Assembly: GCF_902497785.1 (NCBI RefSeq)
Contig: NZ_CABVHK010000002.1
Coordinates: forward strand, 186,001 to 250,000
Length of the DNA: 64,000 bases
From: Pseudomonas fluorescens
GTDB lineage: Bacteria > Pseudomonadota > Gammaproteobacteria > Pseudomonadales > Pseudomonadaceae
Direction: 5' to 3'
Part shown: piece by piece, positions 9,349 through 17,853 of the stretch
Layout of the letters: each line of letters opens with the position of its first letter
How positions within the stretch are numbered: position 1 is the stretch's first letter
Position numbers and translations under genes: made by a program
Notes under the pieces: model-generated
Told to the model about the DNA's origin: nothing
Databases searched by the model: none
What the model saw: only the letters and a program-made list of their open reading frames with translations

Positions 9349-10600
9349 AACCGCTCTGGGACAACCTTGCCAAGGCGCTGGCCATGCTCGGCGCCAGCGG
9401 CAGGCGCGGAATCAACACGGCTTGCCAGGCGTGATAAAGGTCGGGTTTACCGGCCCAGATATCGGCACTCGGGCGGTTGAGCGGATCAAGTTCGTGGTGC
9501 CAGCTGCCATCGCAGCGGTCGATGAAATGACGGTCACAGAAATCCCAGAACAGTCGGTACCAGGTTTCGTAGTGCGCCTCGCCCGTGCGTTTAAGCAGCG
9601 CGCTGGCCGCGGCGCTGGCCTCGCAATGGGTCCAGTGCAAACGATGGCGAACCACGGCGCGATTGTCCCAATCGAGGGTGTAGACGATCCCCGGTTCACC
9701 GTCGATATTCCAGCCATGGCGGCAGTTGTGTTCGAAGAGTTTTTGCGCGTCGGTGACCAGCCATCCCGGCGTCAGCATCCCGGCCTGCACCCGCGCCGCT
9801 TCGAGGTGCAGCAACAGCCGCGCCCATTCGAAACCGTGGCCCGGGGTGGTGCCGTAAGGACGGAAACCATCGGCCGGGTTGTCGTGGTTGTAATCGCGCA
9901 GCGGTTGCCAGTCGCGGTCGAAATGCTCCACCACCAGAAAGTCGTTGGCGGCGGCGTGACCATGGATCACGCGCTCGACAATGCGTTGCGCGCGGCACAG
10001 CCAGCGGTTGTCTTCGGTGACATCGGCGAGGGCGAGGAAGGCTTCGGTGGCGTGCATGTTGCTGTTGGCGCCGCGATAGCTTTCTTCTTCACTCCAGTCG
10101 CGATTGAAGGATTCGCGCATGGCGCCCTCCTCTTCGCTCCAGAAATGCGTGTCGATGATGTCGATCGCGTCATCGAGCAAGGCTTGCGCGCCGGGACGTT
10201 GCGCGACCACCGCAGAGCTGGCGGCCAGGGCGACGAAGGCGTGCAAGTAAGCCGCCTTGTCGGTGTTGTCATCGCGGTGATGCGCGGTGGCAAACCAGCC
10301 GCCGTGCGCGGCATCCTTCAACGGCCCGCTGAGTGCCTGAATGCCATGGTCCACCAGCGCGGCGAAGCCCGGCAGGCCCTGGATATGGGCCATGGCGAAG
10401 CTGTGGGTCATGCGCGCGGTGTTCATGGTTTCGGCTTGGGCATTCGTCGGCAGGCAGCCCTTTTCATCGAGATTGCCGAAACCGTCAGGCAGCTGCGAAG
10501 CCTTGGCGAATGCCAGCAGGCGAAGGCCTTCGTCGGCGAGCCATTGCAGATGGGCCGGTGCGTTCAGCCAACTGCTGAAGCCGGGTTGGAAGGTGTCCAT
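9341..10600 (-). CDS. AGE-family sugar epimerase/isomerase (N-acylglucosamine 2-epimerase fold)
   Basis: 419-residue cytosolic (alpha/alpha)6-barrel enzyme of the AGE superfamily, which includes N-acylglucosamine 2-epimerase, mannose isomerase and YihS. Visible family segments: MTHSFAMAHIQGLPGF, HGGWFATAHH, NSNMHATEAFLALADVTED, TPGHGFEWARLLLHLEAARV and HRLHWTHCEASAAASALL, with histidines placed as in mannose/fructose isomerases. Location just upstream of gtsABCD, sharing a promoter element and a CA motif with gtsA, argues for a hexose such as mannose rather than an acylated amino sugar. Substrate is inferred. Confidence 0.8.
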   Translation of the reverse strand: MDTFQPGFSSWLNAPAHLQWLADEGLRLLAFAKASQLPDGFGNLDEKGCLPTNAQAETMNTARMTHSFAMAHIQGLPGFAALVDHGIQALSGPLKDAAHGGWFATAHHRDDNTDKAAYLHAFVALAASSAVVAQRPGAQALLDDAIDIIDTHFWSEEEGAMRESFNRDWSEEESYRGANSNMHATEAFLALADVTEDNRWLCRAQRIVERVIHGHAAANDFLVVEHFDRDWQPLRDYNHDNPADGFRPYGTTPGHGFEWARLLLHLEAARVQAGMLTPGWLVTDAQKLFEHNCRHGWNIDGEPGIVYTLDWDNRAVVRHRLHWTHCEASAAASALLKRTGEAHYETWYRLFWDFCDRHFIDRCDGSWHHELDPLNRPSADIWAGKPDLYHAWQAVLIPRLPLAPSMASALARLSQSGSM

Positions 10601-10612
10601 GGGGTGCCTTTT

Positions 10613-10620
10613 TTGTTGTT
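10613..10620 (-). promoter_or_regulatory. CA motif in AGE-gene leader, candidate Hfq/Crc site
   Basis: The minus strand reads ATAACAACAAAAAAGGC before the ATG at 10600; AACAACAA fits AANAANAA and abuts the Shine-Dalgarno. It is nearly identical to the gtsA leader. Confidence 0.6.
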
Positions 10621-10660
10621 ATGACTGCAGGCAGTCTAAACAACGGGCGGGGGTGGGCTT

Positions 10661-10701
10661 GTAACGAAGGGCGCGCTATATGTCACCGTTTTGTGACAAA
10701 G
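10661..10701 (-). promoter_or_regulatory. Shared 41-bp promoter element, AGE-gene copy
   Basis: GTAACGAAGGG-N5-T-N2-ATGTCACCG matches the gtsA copy. On the minus strand it contains a perfect inverted repeat TGTCAC-N6-GTGACA followed by CCCTTCGTTAC. It lies 61-101 bp upstream of the AGE start. Confidence 0.6.
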
Positions 10702-10704
10702 CGG

Positions 10705-10780
10705 GATCAAAAGATCGCAGCCTTCGGCAGCTCCTACGCAGGTCGGTGTAGGAGCTGCCAAAGGCTGCGATCTTTTGATC
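10705..10780. repeat. Extragenic palindromic repeat, type A
   Basis: GATCAAAAGATCGCAGCC..AGCTCCTAC pairs with GTAGGAGCT..GGCTGCGATCTTTTGATC; inverted arms of about 33 bp with a short loop. It lies between gltS and the AGE gene. Confidence 0.88.
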
Positions 10781-10783
10781 TGC

Positions 10784-12253
10784 TTAGTCGACACTCCGAG
10801 GTAGTTGCAGCGTCACTCTCAGCCCGCCTTCACGCAAATTCTGCAGACTCACCTCGCCGCCATGGCTATGCGCAATGTTGCGCGCAATCCCCAACCCCAG
10901 CCCATAACCCTGCTGCTGCCCGGCCAGCCGGAAGTGCGGCTCGAATACCTGCTCCAAGCGTTGCTCCGGCACGCCCGGCCCTTCGTCATCGACGTGCAGG
11001 ACAAACGCGTTCTCGTCGTCATCGATATGCAGGTGCGCGTTCTGCCCGTACTTCAAGGCGTTGTCGATCAGGTTGCCGATGCAGCGCTTGAGCGCCAGCG
11101 GTTTGCCGGGATACGCTGCCAGGGCCCGCCCCTGCTGGGTGACGCGACCGTTGCCGTTGGGCGCCAGATACGGCTCCACCAGGCAATCGAGCACATGGTT
11201 GAGGTCAACCGGTTCGATGTTTTCGTGGATGTCCGTATCTTTCACGCATTGCAACGCACCTTTGACCAGCAGCTCCAGCTCATCCAGATCGCGGCCGAAC
11301 TTGGCTTGCAGCTTTTCGTCCTCGAGCAATTCGACCCGCAGGCGCAGCCGGGTGATCGGTGTGCGCAAGTCATGGGAAATCGCACTGAACAACTGACTGC
11401 GTTCGGTCAGGTAACGGCTGATGCGTTCGCGCATGGCATTGAACGCGCGGCCCACTTCAACCACTTCACTACCGCCGCCCTCCGCCACCGGCTCGACTTC
11501 GGCGCCGAGGGACATGTCCCGCGCCGCCCGCGCCAGACGCTTGAGCGGACGACTTTGCCAATGCACCAGCAGACCAATGAACAACAACAGAAAACCGCTG
11601 GTGAGGACGATGAACCAGACCTGCTGCGCCGGTAGGCCCTGCTCTTCGAGACTGGTGTAGGGCTCGGGCAACAAGGACGCGATGTACAGCCATTCCCCCG
11701 GCGCCATCTGGATTTGCGTGACCAGCACCGGCGGGTTCACCGGTTCCAGGGTCAGCGCGTAATGCGCCCACGAGCGCGGCAGTTCATCGAGTTTCAGGCC
11801 ACCGTTGAAGATCCGCAGGTCTTCGGGGCTGACGAAAGTCACCGAGATGTCCGTGTCCTGTCCCAGCGACTGGCGCAGCACTTCGTCCACCGCCTTGAGC
11901 ACCGCTTCTTTGCGCGGGGTGATCGGCAGCACGTCCATGCCCAGGGGTTTGTCATTGAGGGTCACCACGAAACGGGTGCCGCCCATGCTGCGCAACTGAT
12001 CGAGTACCAGCGGCCGGAACGCCACCGGCAACGAACGGAAATAACTGACGCTGGCGGTCATCGAATGCGCGAGGCTGCGGGCGCTGGTGACCAGGCCTTC
12101 CAACTGCGTGGCGCGCAATTGCGAGACCCAGATCACGCTCGATAGTGCCTGCGCGAACAGCACCGCCAACAGGGTCAGCAGCAACATCCGCCCGAGCAGT
12201 GAACGCGGTACCGGCACGCGGGCGGCGAGCTTTCGGAAGAACTCAGTGACCAT
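10784..12253 (-). CDS. gltS: GltS, sensor histidine kinase of the GltR/GltS glucose system
   Basis: 489-residue inner-membrane histidine kinase. Two membrane helices (about residues 20-45 and 215-235) bracket a ~170-residue periplasmic sensor. HAMP follows, then the phosphoacceptor motif SAISHDLRTPITRLRLR (His at about 294) and an ATPase domain with N box IGNLIDNALKYG and VDDEGPGVPEQ. It pairs with GltR, which activates glucose-transport genes in Pseudomonas. The start is set at 12253, where ATGGTCACTGA overlaps the gltR stop by 11 bp; an earlier in-frame ATG at 12295 would lie deeper in gltR. The symbol follows the usual name for the GltR partner and is not the glutamate permease GltS. Confidence 0.88.
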   Translation of the reverse strand: MVTEFFRKLAARVPVPRSLLGRMLLLTLLAVLFAQALSSVIWVSQLRATQLEGLVTSARSLAHSMTASVSYFRSLPVAFRPLVLDQLRSMGGTRFVVTLNDKPLGMDVLPITPRKEAVLKAVDEVLRQSLGQDTDISVTFVSPEDLRIFNGGLKLDELPRSWAHYALTLEPVNPPVLVTQIQMAPGEWLYIASLLPEPYTSLEEQGLPAQQVWFIVLTSGFLLLFIGLLVHWQSRPLKRLARAARDMSLGAEVEPVAEGGGSEVVEVGRAFNAMRERISRYLTERSQLFSAISHDLRTPITRLRLRVELLEDEKLQAKFGRDLDELELLVKGALQCVKDTDIHENIEPVDLNHVLDCLVEPYLAPNGNGRVTQQGRALAAYPGKPLALKRCIGNLIDNALKYGQNAHLHIDDDENAFVLHVDDEGPGVPEQRLEQVFEPHFRLAGQQQGYGLGLGIARNIAHSHGGEVSLQNLREGGLRVTLQLPRSVD

Positions 12254-12974
12254 TGCTGGCAACCACATTGGCAGCCAATTGATAACCGCTGCCACGCACT
12301 GTGCGGATCAGCCGAGGCGGTTTTTCCGTATCGCGCAGGCGCTGGCGCAGACGGCTGACTGCCATGTCAACGATCCGGTCCAGCGGCATCAGGTCGCGAC
12401 CACGGGTGGCATTGCCGATGGTGTCGCGATCGAGGATTTCCTGCGGGTGATCGAGGAACAGTTTCAGCAGCGCGAAGTCAGCGCCGGAGAGAATCACTTC
12501 TTCGCCGTCAATGTGAAACAGCCGATGGCTGACCATGTCCAGGCGCCAGTCATCGAAGGCCAGCACTTCACCGCCGGAACGTTCCTGACCGAATTGTGCG
12601 CGGCGCAACAAGGCTTTGATCCGCGCCTGGAGTTCACGGGGGCTGAAGGGTTTGCCGAGGTAGTCGTCCGCGCCCAGCTCCAGGCCGATGACACGGTCGG
12701 CTTCGTCGGAACTGGCGGTGAGCATGATGATCGGCACTTGCGCCTGACGCGGGTGCTGGCGGATCCAGCGGCAGAGGCTGAAACCGTCTTCGTCGGGCAG
12801 CATCACGTCGAGGATCACCAGATCGCTCGGCGCGTCGTTCATGGCTTGGCGGAAACCGGCGCCGTCGGGCGTGGTGCGCACCTGAAAACCCGCGCGGGTC
12901 AGGTAGGTGTCCAGCAACTCGCGTATCTCTTGATCGTCATCGACCAACAAAATCGACTTGTTGACTGAGCTCAC
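12243..12974 (-). CDS. gltR: GltR, OmpR-family response regulator for glucose transport
   Basis: 243-residue two-component regulator: receiver domain with acidic pocket LLVDDDQE (11-14) and phosphoacceptor Asp56 in LVILDVMLP, then an OmpR/PhoB winged-helix domain (about 140-235, DRTIG-like and VSRLRQRLRD segments). In pseudomonads GltR controls oprB, the gts transporter and itself. The start is GTG at 12974 with AAGGACG seven bases upstream and a CA motif just before it. Order edd-glk-gltR-gltS on one strand matches P. putida. Confidence 0.92.
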   Translation of the reverse strand: MSSVNKSILLVDDDQEIRELLDTYLTRAGFQVRTTPDGAGFRQAMNDAPSDLVILDVMLPDEDGFSLCRWIRQHPRQAQVPIIMLTASSDEADRVIGLELGADDYLGKPFSPRELQARIKALLRRAQFGQERSGGEVLAFDDWRLDMVSHRLFHIDGEEVILSGADFALLKLFLDHPQEILDRDTIGNATRGRDLMPLDRIVDMAVSRLRQRLRDTEKPPRLIRTVRGSGYQLAANVVASNGH

Positions 12975-12986
12975 GGGGCGGCGTCC

Positions 12987-12994
12987 TTGTTGTT
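12987..12994 (-). promoter_or_regulatory. CA motif in gltR leader, candidate Hfq/Crc site
   Basis: Minus-strand AAACAACAAGGACG contains AACAACAA overlapping the start of the Shine-Dalgarno AAGGA. It is an exact AANAANAA match; function inferred. Confidence 0.55.
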
Positions 12995-13050
12995 TGAATT
13001 GGGGCGGATTATGCCTTAAGCACTGAATTTACAAACACCACTGAAACAAC

Positions 13051-13140
13051 TGTGGGAGCGAGCTTGCTCGCGATGGGGCCATCACATTCAACATCATCGT
13101 TGACTGACACACCGCCATCGCGAGCAAGCTCGCTCCCACA
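13051..13140. repeat. REP doublet, type B
   Basis: TGTGGGAGCGAGCTTGCTCG..CGAT and ATCGCGAGCAAGCTCGCTCCCACA are inverted copies. Each half also folds on itself (GCGAGCTTGCTCGC). It lies between glk and gltR. Confidence 0.9.
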
Positions 13141-13152
13141 TGGGTACTCATT

Positions 13153-14112
13153 TCAGGCTGGAATGGATTGATCAAGCGCCACACCCGCACCCATCAACCC
13201 GGAATACGGCGCCGTGACCAGCCACACCGGTATGCCCTTGAAGTAATCGCTCATGCAGCCCTTGTCGGCAAAGCATCGCGCAAAACCACTTTCGATAAAG
13301 AAATCGGCGAAACGCGGAATCACCCCGCCGACGATGAACACACCACCCCGGGCGCCTGTGGTCAGCACGTTATTGCCCGCCACACGACCGAGCCAGCAGC
13401 AGAATTGCTCCAGCACTTCCAGCGCAATCGGGTCGCCCGCCAGCCCGGCCGCCGTGATCGACTCCGGAGAATCCAGCACCGGCTCATGCCCGTCCACTGC
13501 GCAGATCGCCCGATATACTCGCGGCAAGCCGCTGCCGCTCAACGCCGTCTCCGCGCTGACATGCCCAATCTCATTGAAGATGTGCTGCCACAGCTGGGTT
13601 TCACGCGGGCTGCTCAATGGCAAATCGACGTGACCGCCCTCGCCCGGCAATGCCGCAAATCGGCCTTCGCCCAAATCCAGCAACGTGCCAACGCCCAGGC
13701 CTGTGCCCGGACCGATCACCACCGCCGGGCGCAACGGTTCCGCGGTGCCTTCGCAAACCACGCGAAATTCACCCGGCTGCAAACGCGTCATGCCCAAGGC
13801 CATTGCCGAGAAGTCGTTGACCAGCAGCAGTCGATCCACCTGCAAGATGTTGCAGAAGGTCTTGCGACTCAGGCGCCAGTGATTGTTGGTGAACTTGAAC
13901 TCATCGCCGCTGACCGGCCCGGCCACCGACAGGCACACCGAACCGATCGATCCCAACGCCAGACCCAGCCCGCTCAGGTAGAGCGCAATCGCCTCTTCCG
14001 GGCTGGCGTGGTCGGCCGTTGCCAGCACCTGAACCGATTCCAGCTGCTGGTTTTTCCACAACGCGAAACGTGCGTTGGTCCCACCGATGTCACCGACCAA
14101 AGCCAGTTTCAA
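13153..14112 (-). CDS. glk: Glucokinase
   Basis: 319-residue ATP-dependent glucokinase (ROK-unrelated Glk family) making glucose 6-phosphate in the cytosol. Phosphate-binding motif [12 protein letters not shown] (8-19), [43 protein letters not shown] and [10 protein letters not shown] are all present. The only start matching the family N-terminus is TTG at 14112, within TTGA, which also supplies the edd stop (4-bp overlap). Translation is therefore probably coupled to edd. A GTG/ATG alternative inside would delete the phosphate-binding motif. Confidence 0.93.
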   Translation of the reverse strand: MKLALVGDIGGTNARFALWKNQQLESVQVLATADHASPEEAIALYLSGLGLALGSIGSVCLSVAGPVSGDEFKFTNNHWRLSRKTFCNILQVDRLLLVNDFSAMALGMTRLQPGEFRVVCEGTAEPLRPAVVIGPGTGLGVGTLLDLGEGRFAALPGEGGHVDLPLSSPRETQLWQHIFNEIGHVSAETALSGSGLPRVYRAICAVDGHEPVLDSPESITAAGLAGDPIALEVLEQFCCWLGRVAGNNVLTTGARGGVFIVGGVIPRFADFFIESGFARCFADKGCMSDYFKGIPVWLVTAPYSGLMGAGVALDQSIPA

Positions 14113-15935
14113 TTAAGCGTCTCCAGGGCAGAAGTAAAGGCGCTGGCGCCCTGCTCTGCGGAGCTGAAGGCCATGCGCATGAAACCGAACAGCTCGCGTC
14201 CGCTGCCAATGTTGTTGCCCAGAAGGCCCTTGGCCGGTTCGCGCGCTGCAAATTCGTCGGCGTCCACCTTAAGCTCCAAAGTGCCTTTGACGCCATCGAC
14301 GCGGATGATATCGCCCTCTTGCACGCGCGCCAAAGCGCCGCCCACAAATGCCTCGGGGCTGACGTGGATCGCCGCCGGGATTTTTCCCGAGGCGCCGGAC
14401 ATGCGCCCGTCCGTCACCAGCGCCACCTTGAAGCCGCGATCCTGCAGCACGCCGAGGAACGGCGTCATCTTGTGCAGCTCCGGCATGCCGTTGGAGCGCG
14501 GGCCCTGGAAGCGCATCACCGCGACGAAATCCTTCTCCAGCAGACCGGCCTTGAACGCATCGGCCAGGTCCTGCTGATCCTGGAACACCATCGCCGGTGC
14601 TTCGACAATCTGGTTTTCCAGCGCGACCGCCGAGACTTTCATCACACCGCGACCGAGGTTGCCTTCCATCACACGCAGCCCGCCTTCGGGCGAAAACGCA
14701 CGCGCAACCGGACGCAAGATGCTCTCGTCGAGGCTGTCGGTGACGCCTTCGCGCCAGACCAGTTCACCGTTATCGAGGAACGGTTCCTGGGTGTAACGGC
14801 TCAGGCCATGGCCCATCACGGTATTGACGTTTTCGTGGAGCAACCCGGCTTCCAGCAGTTCGCGGATCAGGAACGACATACCGCCGGAGGCCTGGAAGTG
14901 GTTGATGTCGGCCTTGCCGTTCGGGTAGACGTGACTCAGGGTCGGCACGACTTCAGAGAGGTCGGCCATGTCCTGCCAGGTCAATTGGATACCCGCTGCC
15001 ATCGCAATCGCCGGCATGTGCAATGTGTGGTTGGTCGAGCCGCCGGTGGCGTTCAGCGCCACGATCGAGTTGACCAGCGAACGCTCGTCGACGATTTCGC
15101 CGATCGGCATGAAGGCGCCGTTCTGTTTGGTCAGGCGCGTGACTTGATGCGCCGCTTCGCGGGTCAACGCTTCGCGCAGTGGCGTGTTCGGGTTGACGAA
15201 AGAGGAACCCGGCAAGTGCAGGCCCATGACTTCCATCAGCAACTGGTTGGTGTTGGCGGTGCCGTAGAAGGTGCAGGTGCCGGGGCTGTGGTAGGAGTTC
15301 ATCTCCGATTCCAGCAGCTCCTCGCGGGTGGCCTTGCCTTCGGCGTAGCGCTGGCGCACATCGGCTTTCTGCTTGTTGGAAATGCCCGAGACCATCGGCC
15401 CGCCCGGCACGAAAATCATCGGCAGATGACCGAAGCGCAACGCGCCCATCATCAGGCCCGGGACGATTTTGTCGCAGATGCCGAGCATCAGCGCGCCGTC
15501 GAACATGTTGTGGGACAACGCCACGGCGGTGGACAGCGCGATCACTTCACGGCTCGGCAGGCTCAGCTCCATGCCCGGTTCGCCTTGGGTCACGCCATCG
15601 CACATGGCCGGGGTGCCGCCGGCGAACTGGCCGACAGAGCCGATCTCGCGCAGGGCTTTTTTGATTTGTTCAGGGAAGACTTCGTACGGCTGATGCGCCG
15701 AGAGCATGTCGTTATATGACGAAACAATCGCGATGTTCGCGGCGTTCATCATGCGCAAGCTGTGCTTGTCTTCGGTGCCGCAACCGGCCACGCCGTGGGC
15801 GAAGTTGGCGCATTGCAGCTTGCCGCGCATCGGACCCTCACTGGCTGCACCGCGAATAAGCGCAAGGTAAGCCTCGCGGGTGGCGCGGCTGCGGGCGATA
15901 AGCCGTTCGGTGACCTCAAGGACGCGGGGATGCAT
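14109..15935 (-). CDS. edd: Phosphogluconate dehydratase
   Basis: 608-residue IlvD/Edd-family iron-sulfur dehydratase converting 6-phosphogluconate to 2-keto-3-deoxy-6-phosphogluconate, the committed Entner-Doudoroff step. Seen: conserved cysteine regions [10 protein letters not shown] and [14 protein letters not shown], then the family block [14 protein letters not shown] near the C-terminus. ATG at 15935 follows GGAG at 8 bp. It is the first gene of edd-glk(-gltR-gltS) and divergent from gap, with HexR-type operators between them. The product is the effector that releases HexR. Confidence 0.95.
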   Translation of the reverse strand: MHPRVLEVTERLIARSRATREAYLALIRGAASEGPMRGKLQCANFAHGVAGCGTEDKHSLRMMNAANIAIVSSYNDMLSAHQPYEVFPEQIKKALREIGSVGQFAGGTPAMCDGVTQGEPGMELSLPSREVIALSTAVALSHNMFDGALMLGICDKIVPGLMMGALRFGHLPMIFVPGGPMVSGISNKQKADVRQRYAEGKATREELLESEMNSYHSPGTCTFYGTANTNQLLMEVMGLHLPGSSFVNPNTPLREALTREAAHQVTRLTKQNGAFMPIGEIVDERSLVNSIVALNATGGSTNHTLHMPAIAMAAGIQLTWQDMADLSEVVPTLSHVYPNGKADINHFQASGGMSFLIRELLEAGLLHENVNTVMGHGLSRYTQEPFLDNGELVWREGVTDSLDESILRPVARAFSPEGGLRVMEGNLGRGVMKVSAVALENQIVEAPAMVFQDQQDLADAFKAGLLEKDFVAVMRFQGPRSNGMPELHKMTPFLGVLQDRGFKVALVTDGRMSGASGKIPAAIHVSPEAFVGGALARVQEGDIIRVDGVKGTLELKVDADEFAAREPAKGLLGNNIGSGRELFGFMRMAFSSAEQGASAFTSALETLN

Positions 15936-16055
15936 GTGTAGAACTCCAGGCTAACGGATGTGGCGACCTGATTGTCTATGCTGAACAAGTGCCGTTGTGG
16001 TTGGGATGACAGACGGCTTTCTTGATCATTCGGACCAGTTGATTCAGGTCACTCG

Positions 16056-16070
16056 TTGTAGATTGAACAA
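16056..16070. promoter_or_regulatory. HexR operator candidate (edd side)
   Basis: TTGT-AGATTGA-ACAA matches the HexR consensus TTGT-N7/8-ACAA. It lies 121 bp upstream of the edd start. Confidence 0.7.
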
Positions 16071-16117
16071 AATATTGCCATTAAAAAGGCTTGTTTTCTA
16101 TTTTTATGCGAATAATC

Positions 16118-16132
16118 TTGTAATTCCAACAA
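16118..16132. promoter_or_regulatory. HexR operator candidate (gap side)
   Basis: TTGT-AATTCCA-ACAA matches the HexR consensus and lies 24 bp upstream of the gap ATG. It overlaps an AACAACAA string at 16128-16135. Confidence 0.7.
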
Positions 16133-16155
16133 CAAATCGACGGCGGCCCTGTTAA

Positions 16156-17157
16156 ATGACTCTTCGAATCGCAATCAATGGTTTTGGCCGTATCGGCCGC
16201 AACGTCCTTCGCGCACTGTATACCCAGGGCTACCGTCAGGACCTGCAGATTGTTGCCATCAATGACTTGGGTGACAGCTCGATCAACGCGCATCTGCTCA
16301 AGTACGACACTGTTCACGGCACGTTCGATGCTGATGTTCAGCATGATCAGGAAAGCCTGACCGTCAACGGCGACCGTATTGCGGTCAGCGCCATCCGCAA
16401 CCCGGCCGACCTGCCCTGGGCTGCGGAAAAGATCGACGTGGTGTTCGAATGCACCGGCCTGTTCACCGACCGGGTCAAAGCCGCCGCACATATTACGGCC
16501 GGCGCACGCAAAGTGATCATCTCCGCCCCGGCCAAAGGCGCCGATGCCACCGTGGTGTATGGGGTTAACCACGACATTTTGCGCCAGTCCCACCAGATTA
16601 TTTCCAACGCGTCGTGCACCACCAACTGCCTGGCGCCGATTGCCCAGGTGCTGCACCGCGAACTCGGCATCGAAAGCGGTTTGATGACCACCATCCACGC
16701 CTACACCAACGACCAGAACCTGACTGACGTCTACCACACCGACCCGTACCGCGCCCGTTCGGCGACGCAGAACATGATCCCGAGCAAGACCGGTGCGGCA
16801 GAAGCCGTGGGCCTGGTGCTGCCGGAACTGGCGGGCAAACTGACCGGCATGGCGGTGCGCGTCCCGGTGATCAATGTGTCGCTGGTCGACTTGACCGTGC
16901 AACTGAAGCGCGAAGCGTCGGCCGATGAAGTGAATGCGCTGCTCAAAGAAGCCAGCCAGCATTCGAAGATTCTTGGCTACAACACCTTGCCGCTGGTCTC
17001 CAGCGACTTCAATCACAACCCGCTGTCGTCGATCTTCGATGCCAACCACACCAAATCCAGCGGCAAGCTGCTCAAGGTGTTGGCCTGGTACGACAACGAA
17101 TGGGGCTTCTCCAACCGCATGCTCGATAACTGCCTGGCGTTGTGCAACGCCGAATAA
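16156..17157 (+). CDS. gap: Glyceraldehyde-3-phosphate dehydrogenase, type I (glycolytic)
   Basis: 333-residue NAD-dependent GAPDH. Rossmann motif [10 protein letters not shown] (7-16), catalytic [12 protein letters not shown] with Cys154, and [13 protein letters not shown] near the C-terminus. It oxidises the triose phosphate produced by the Entner-Doudoroff pathway. ATG at 16156 has only a weak upstream purine run (CGGCGG). It is divergent from edd and shares HexR-type operators, as for gap-1 of P. putida. Some pseudomonads have a second GAPDH used in gluconeogenesis; the operator context marks this one as glycolytic. Confidence 0.95.
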   Translation: MTLRIAINGFGRIGRNVLRALYTQGYRQDLQIVAINDLGDSSINAHLLKYDTVHGTFDADVQHDQESLTVNGDRIAVSAIRNPADLPWAAEKIDVVFECTGLFTDRVKAAAHITAGARKVIISAPAKGADATVVYGVNHDILRQSHQIISNASCTTNCLAPIAQVLHRELGIESGLMTTIHAYTNDQNLTDVYHTDPYRARSATQNMIPSKTGAAEAVGLVLPELAGKLTGMAVRVPVINVSLVDLTVQLKREASADEVNALLKEASQHSKILGYNTLPLVSSDFNHNPLSSIFDANHTKSSGKLLKVLAWYDNEWGFSNRMLDNCLALCNAE

Positions 17158-17182
17158 ACGCAGCGCTCGTTTGACGTTGCCC

Positions 17183-17271
17183 TGTAGGAGCTGCCGAAGG
17201 CTGCGATCTTTTGATCTTGATCTTTTGCAATCGCTAAAGATCAAAAGATCGCAGCCTTCGGCAGCTCCTAC
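17183..17271. repeat. Extragenic palindromic repeat, type A
   Basis: TGTAGGAGCTGCCGAAGG..CTGCGATCTTTTGATC pairs with GATCAAAAGATCGCAG..CCTTCGGCAGCTCCTAC. It lies between gap and mgsA. Confidence 0.9.
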
Positions 17272-17311
17272 GTTTGTTCGCGTCGTGCATCAAGCCCCGG
17301 AGCAGCAACCC

Positions 17312-17776
17312 ATGATCGGTATCAGCTTCACGCAAAAAACCGTGGCGGCGCGCAAGCGTATCGCCCTGGTCGCTCACGACCACTGCAAAGTGTTCTTACT
17401 GGACTGGGCCGAGCGGCATAAAGACAAACTCGCGCACCATGAACTGGTCGCCACCGGCACCACGGGGTTGTTGTTGCAACAACGCCTCGACCTGCCGGTG
17501 GAAAGCATGATCAGCGGCCCGTTGGGTGGCGACCAGCAACTGGGTGCACGCATCGCCGAGCAACGGGTCGACATGCTGGTGTTCTTCTGGGACCCCTTCG
17601 AGCCGCAGCCCCACGACCCCGACATCAAGGCCTTGCTGCGGGTGGCCGCCGTCTGGAACATCCCGGTTGCCTGCAATGAATGCAGCGCCGACTACCTGCT
17701 CAGCAGCCCGCTGATGGAGCAGGCGCATTCGCAGCGCATTCCCGACTACGCGACCTATCTGCTGGGCCGAGCATAA
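17312..17776 (+). CDS. mgsA: Methylglyoxal synthase
   Basis: 154-residue cytosolic enzyme converting dihydroxyacetone phosphate to methylglyoxal and phosphate, a bypass that relieves sugar-phosphate stress. Phosphate-binding ATGTTGLLLQ and the catalytic segment SGPLGGDQQLGARI (Asp74) are present, then DMLVFFWDPFEPQPHDPDIKALLR. Start ATG at 17312 was chosen because it gives the family N-terminus; a longer frame runs back through the repeat. It is co-directional with gap across a repeat. Placement next to gap fits a role when triose phosphates accumulate. Confidence 0.93.
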   Translation: MIGISFTQKTVAARKRIALVAHDHCKVFLLDWAERHKDKLAHHELVATGTTGLLLQQRLDLPVESMISGPLGGDQQLGARIAEQRVDMLVFFWDPFEPQPHDPDIKALLRVAAVWNIPVACNECSADYLLSSPLMEQAHSQRIPDYATYLLGRA

Positions 17777-17810
17777 ACCTTCACAATTGAGCACTTGACC
17801 AGCCGCGCGG

Positions 17811-17828
17811 ATGATAAGCATTATCATT
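17811..17828 (+). promoter_or_regulatory. Fur box candidate upstream of ECF sigma gene
   Basis: ATGATAAGCATTATCATT is a strong palindromic match to the Fur consensus (GATAATGATAATCATTATC-like), 26 bp before the sigma gene start. Iron-repressed expression is inferred. Confidence 0.75.
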
Positions 17829-17853
17829 CGCTCGAAATGGATCAGGTTCTCCC

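Noticed and set aside
16128-16135. AACAACAA before gap considered as another Crc/Hfq motif
   Set aside because: It overlaps the HexR operator and is about 20 bases from the start, away from the ribosome site; may not be in the mRNA.
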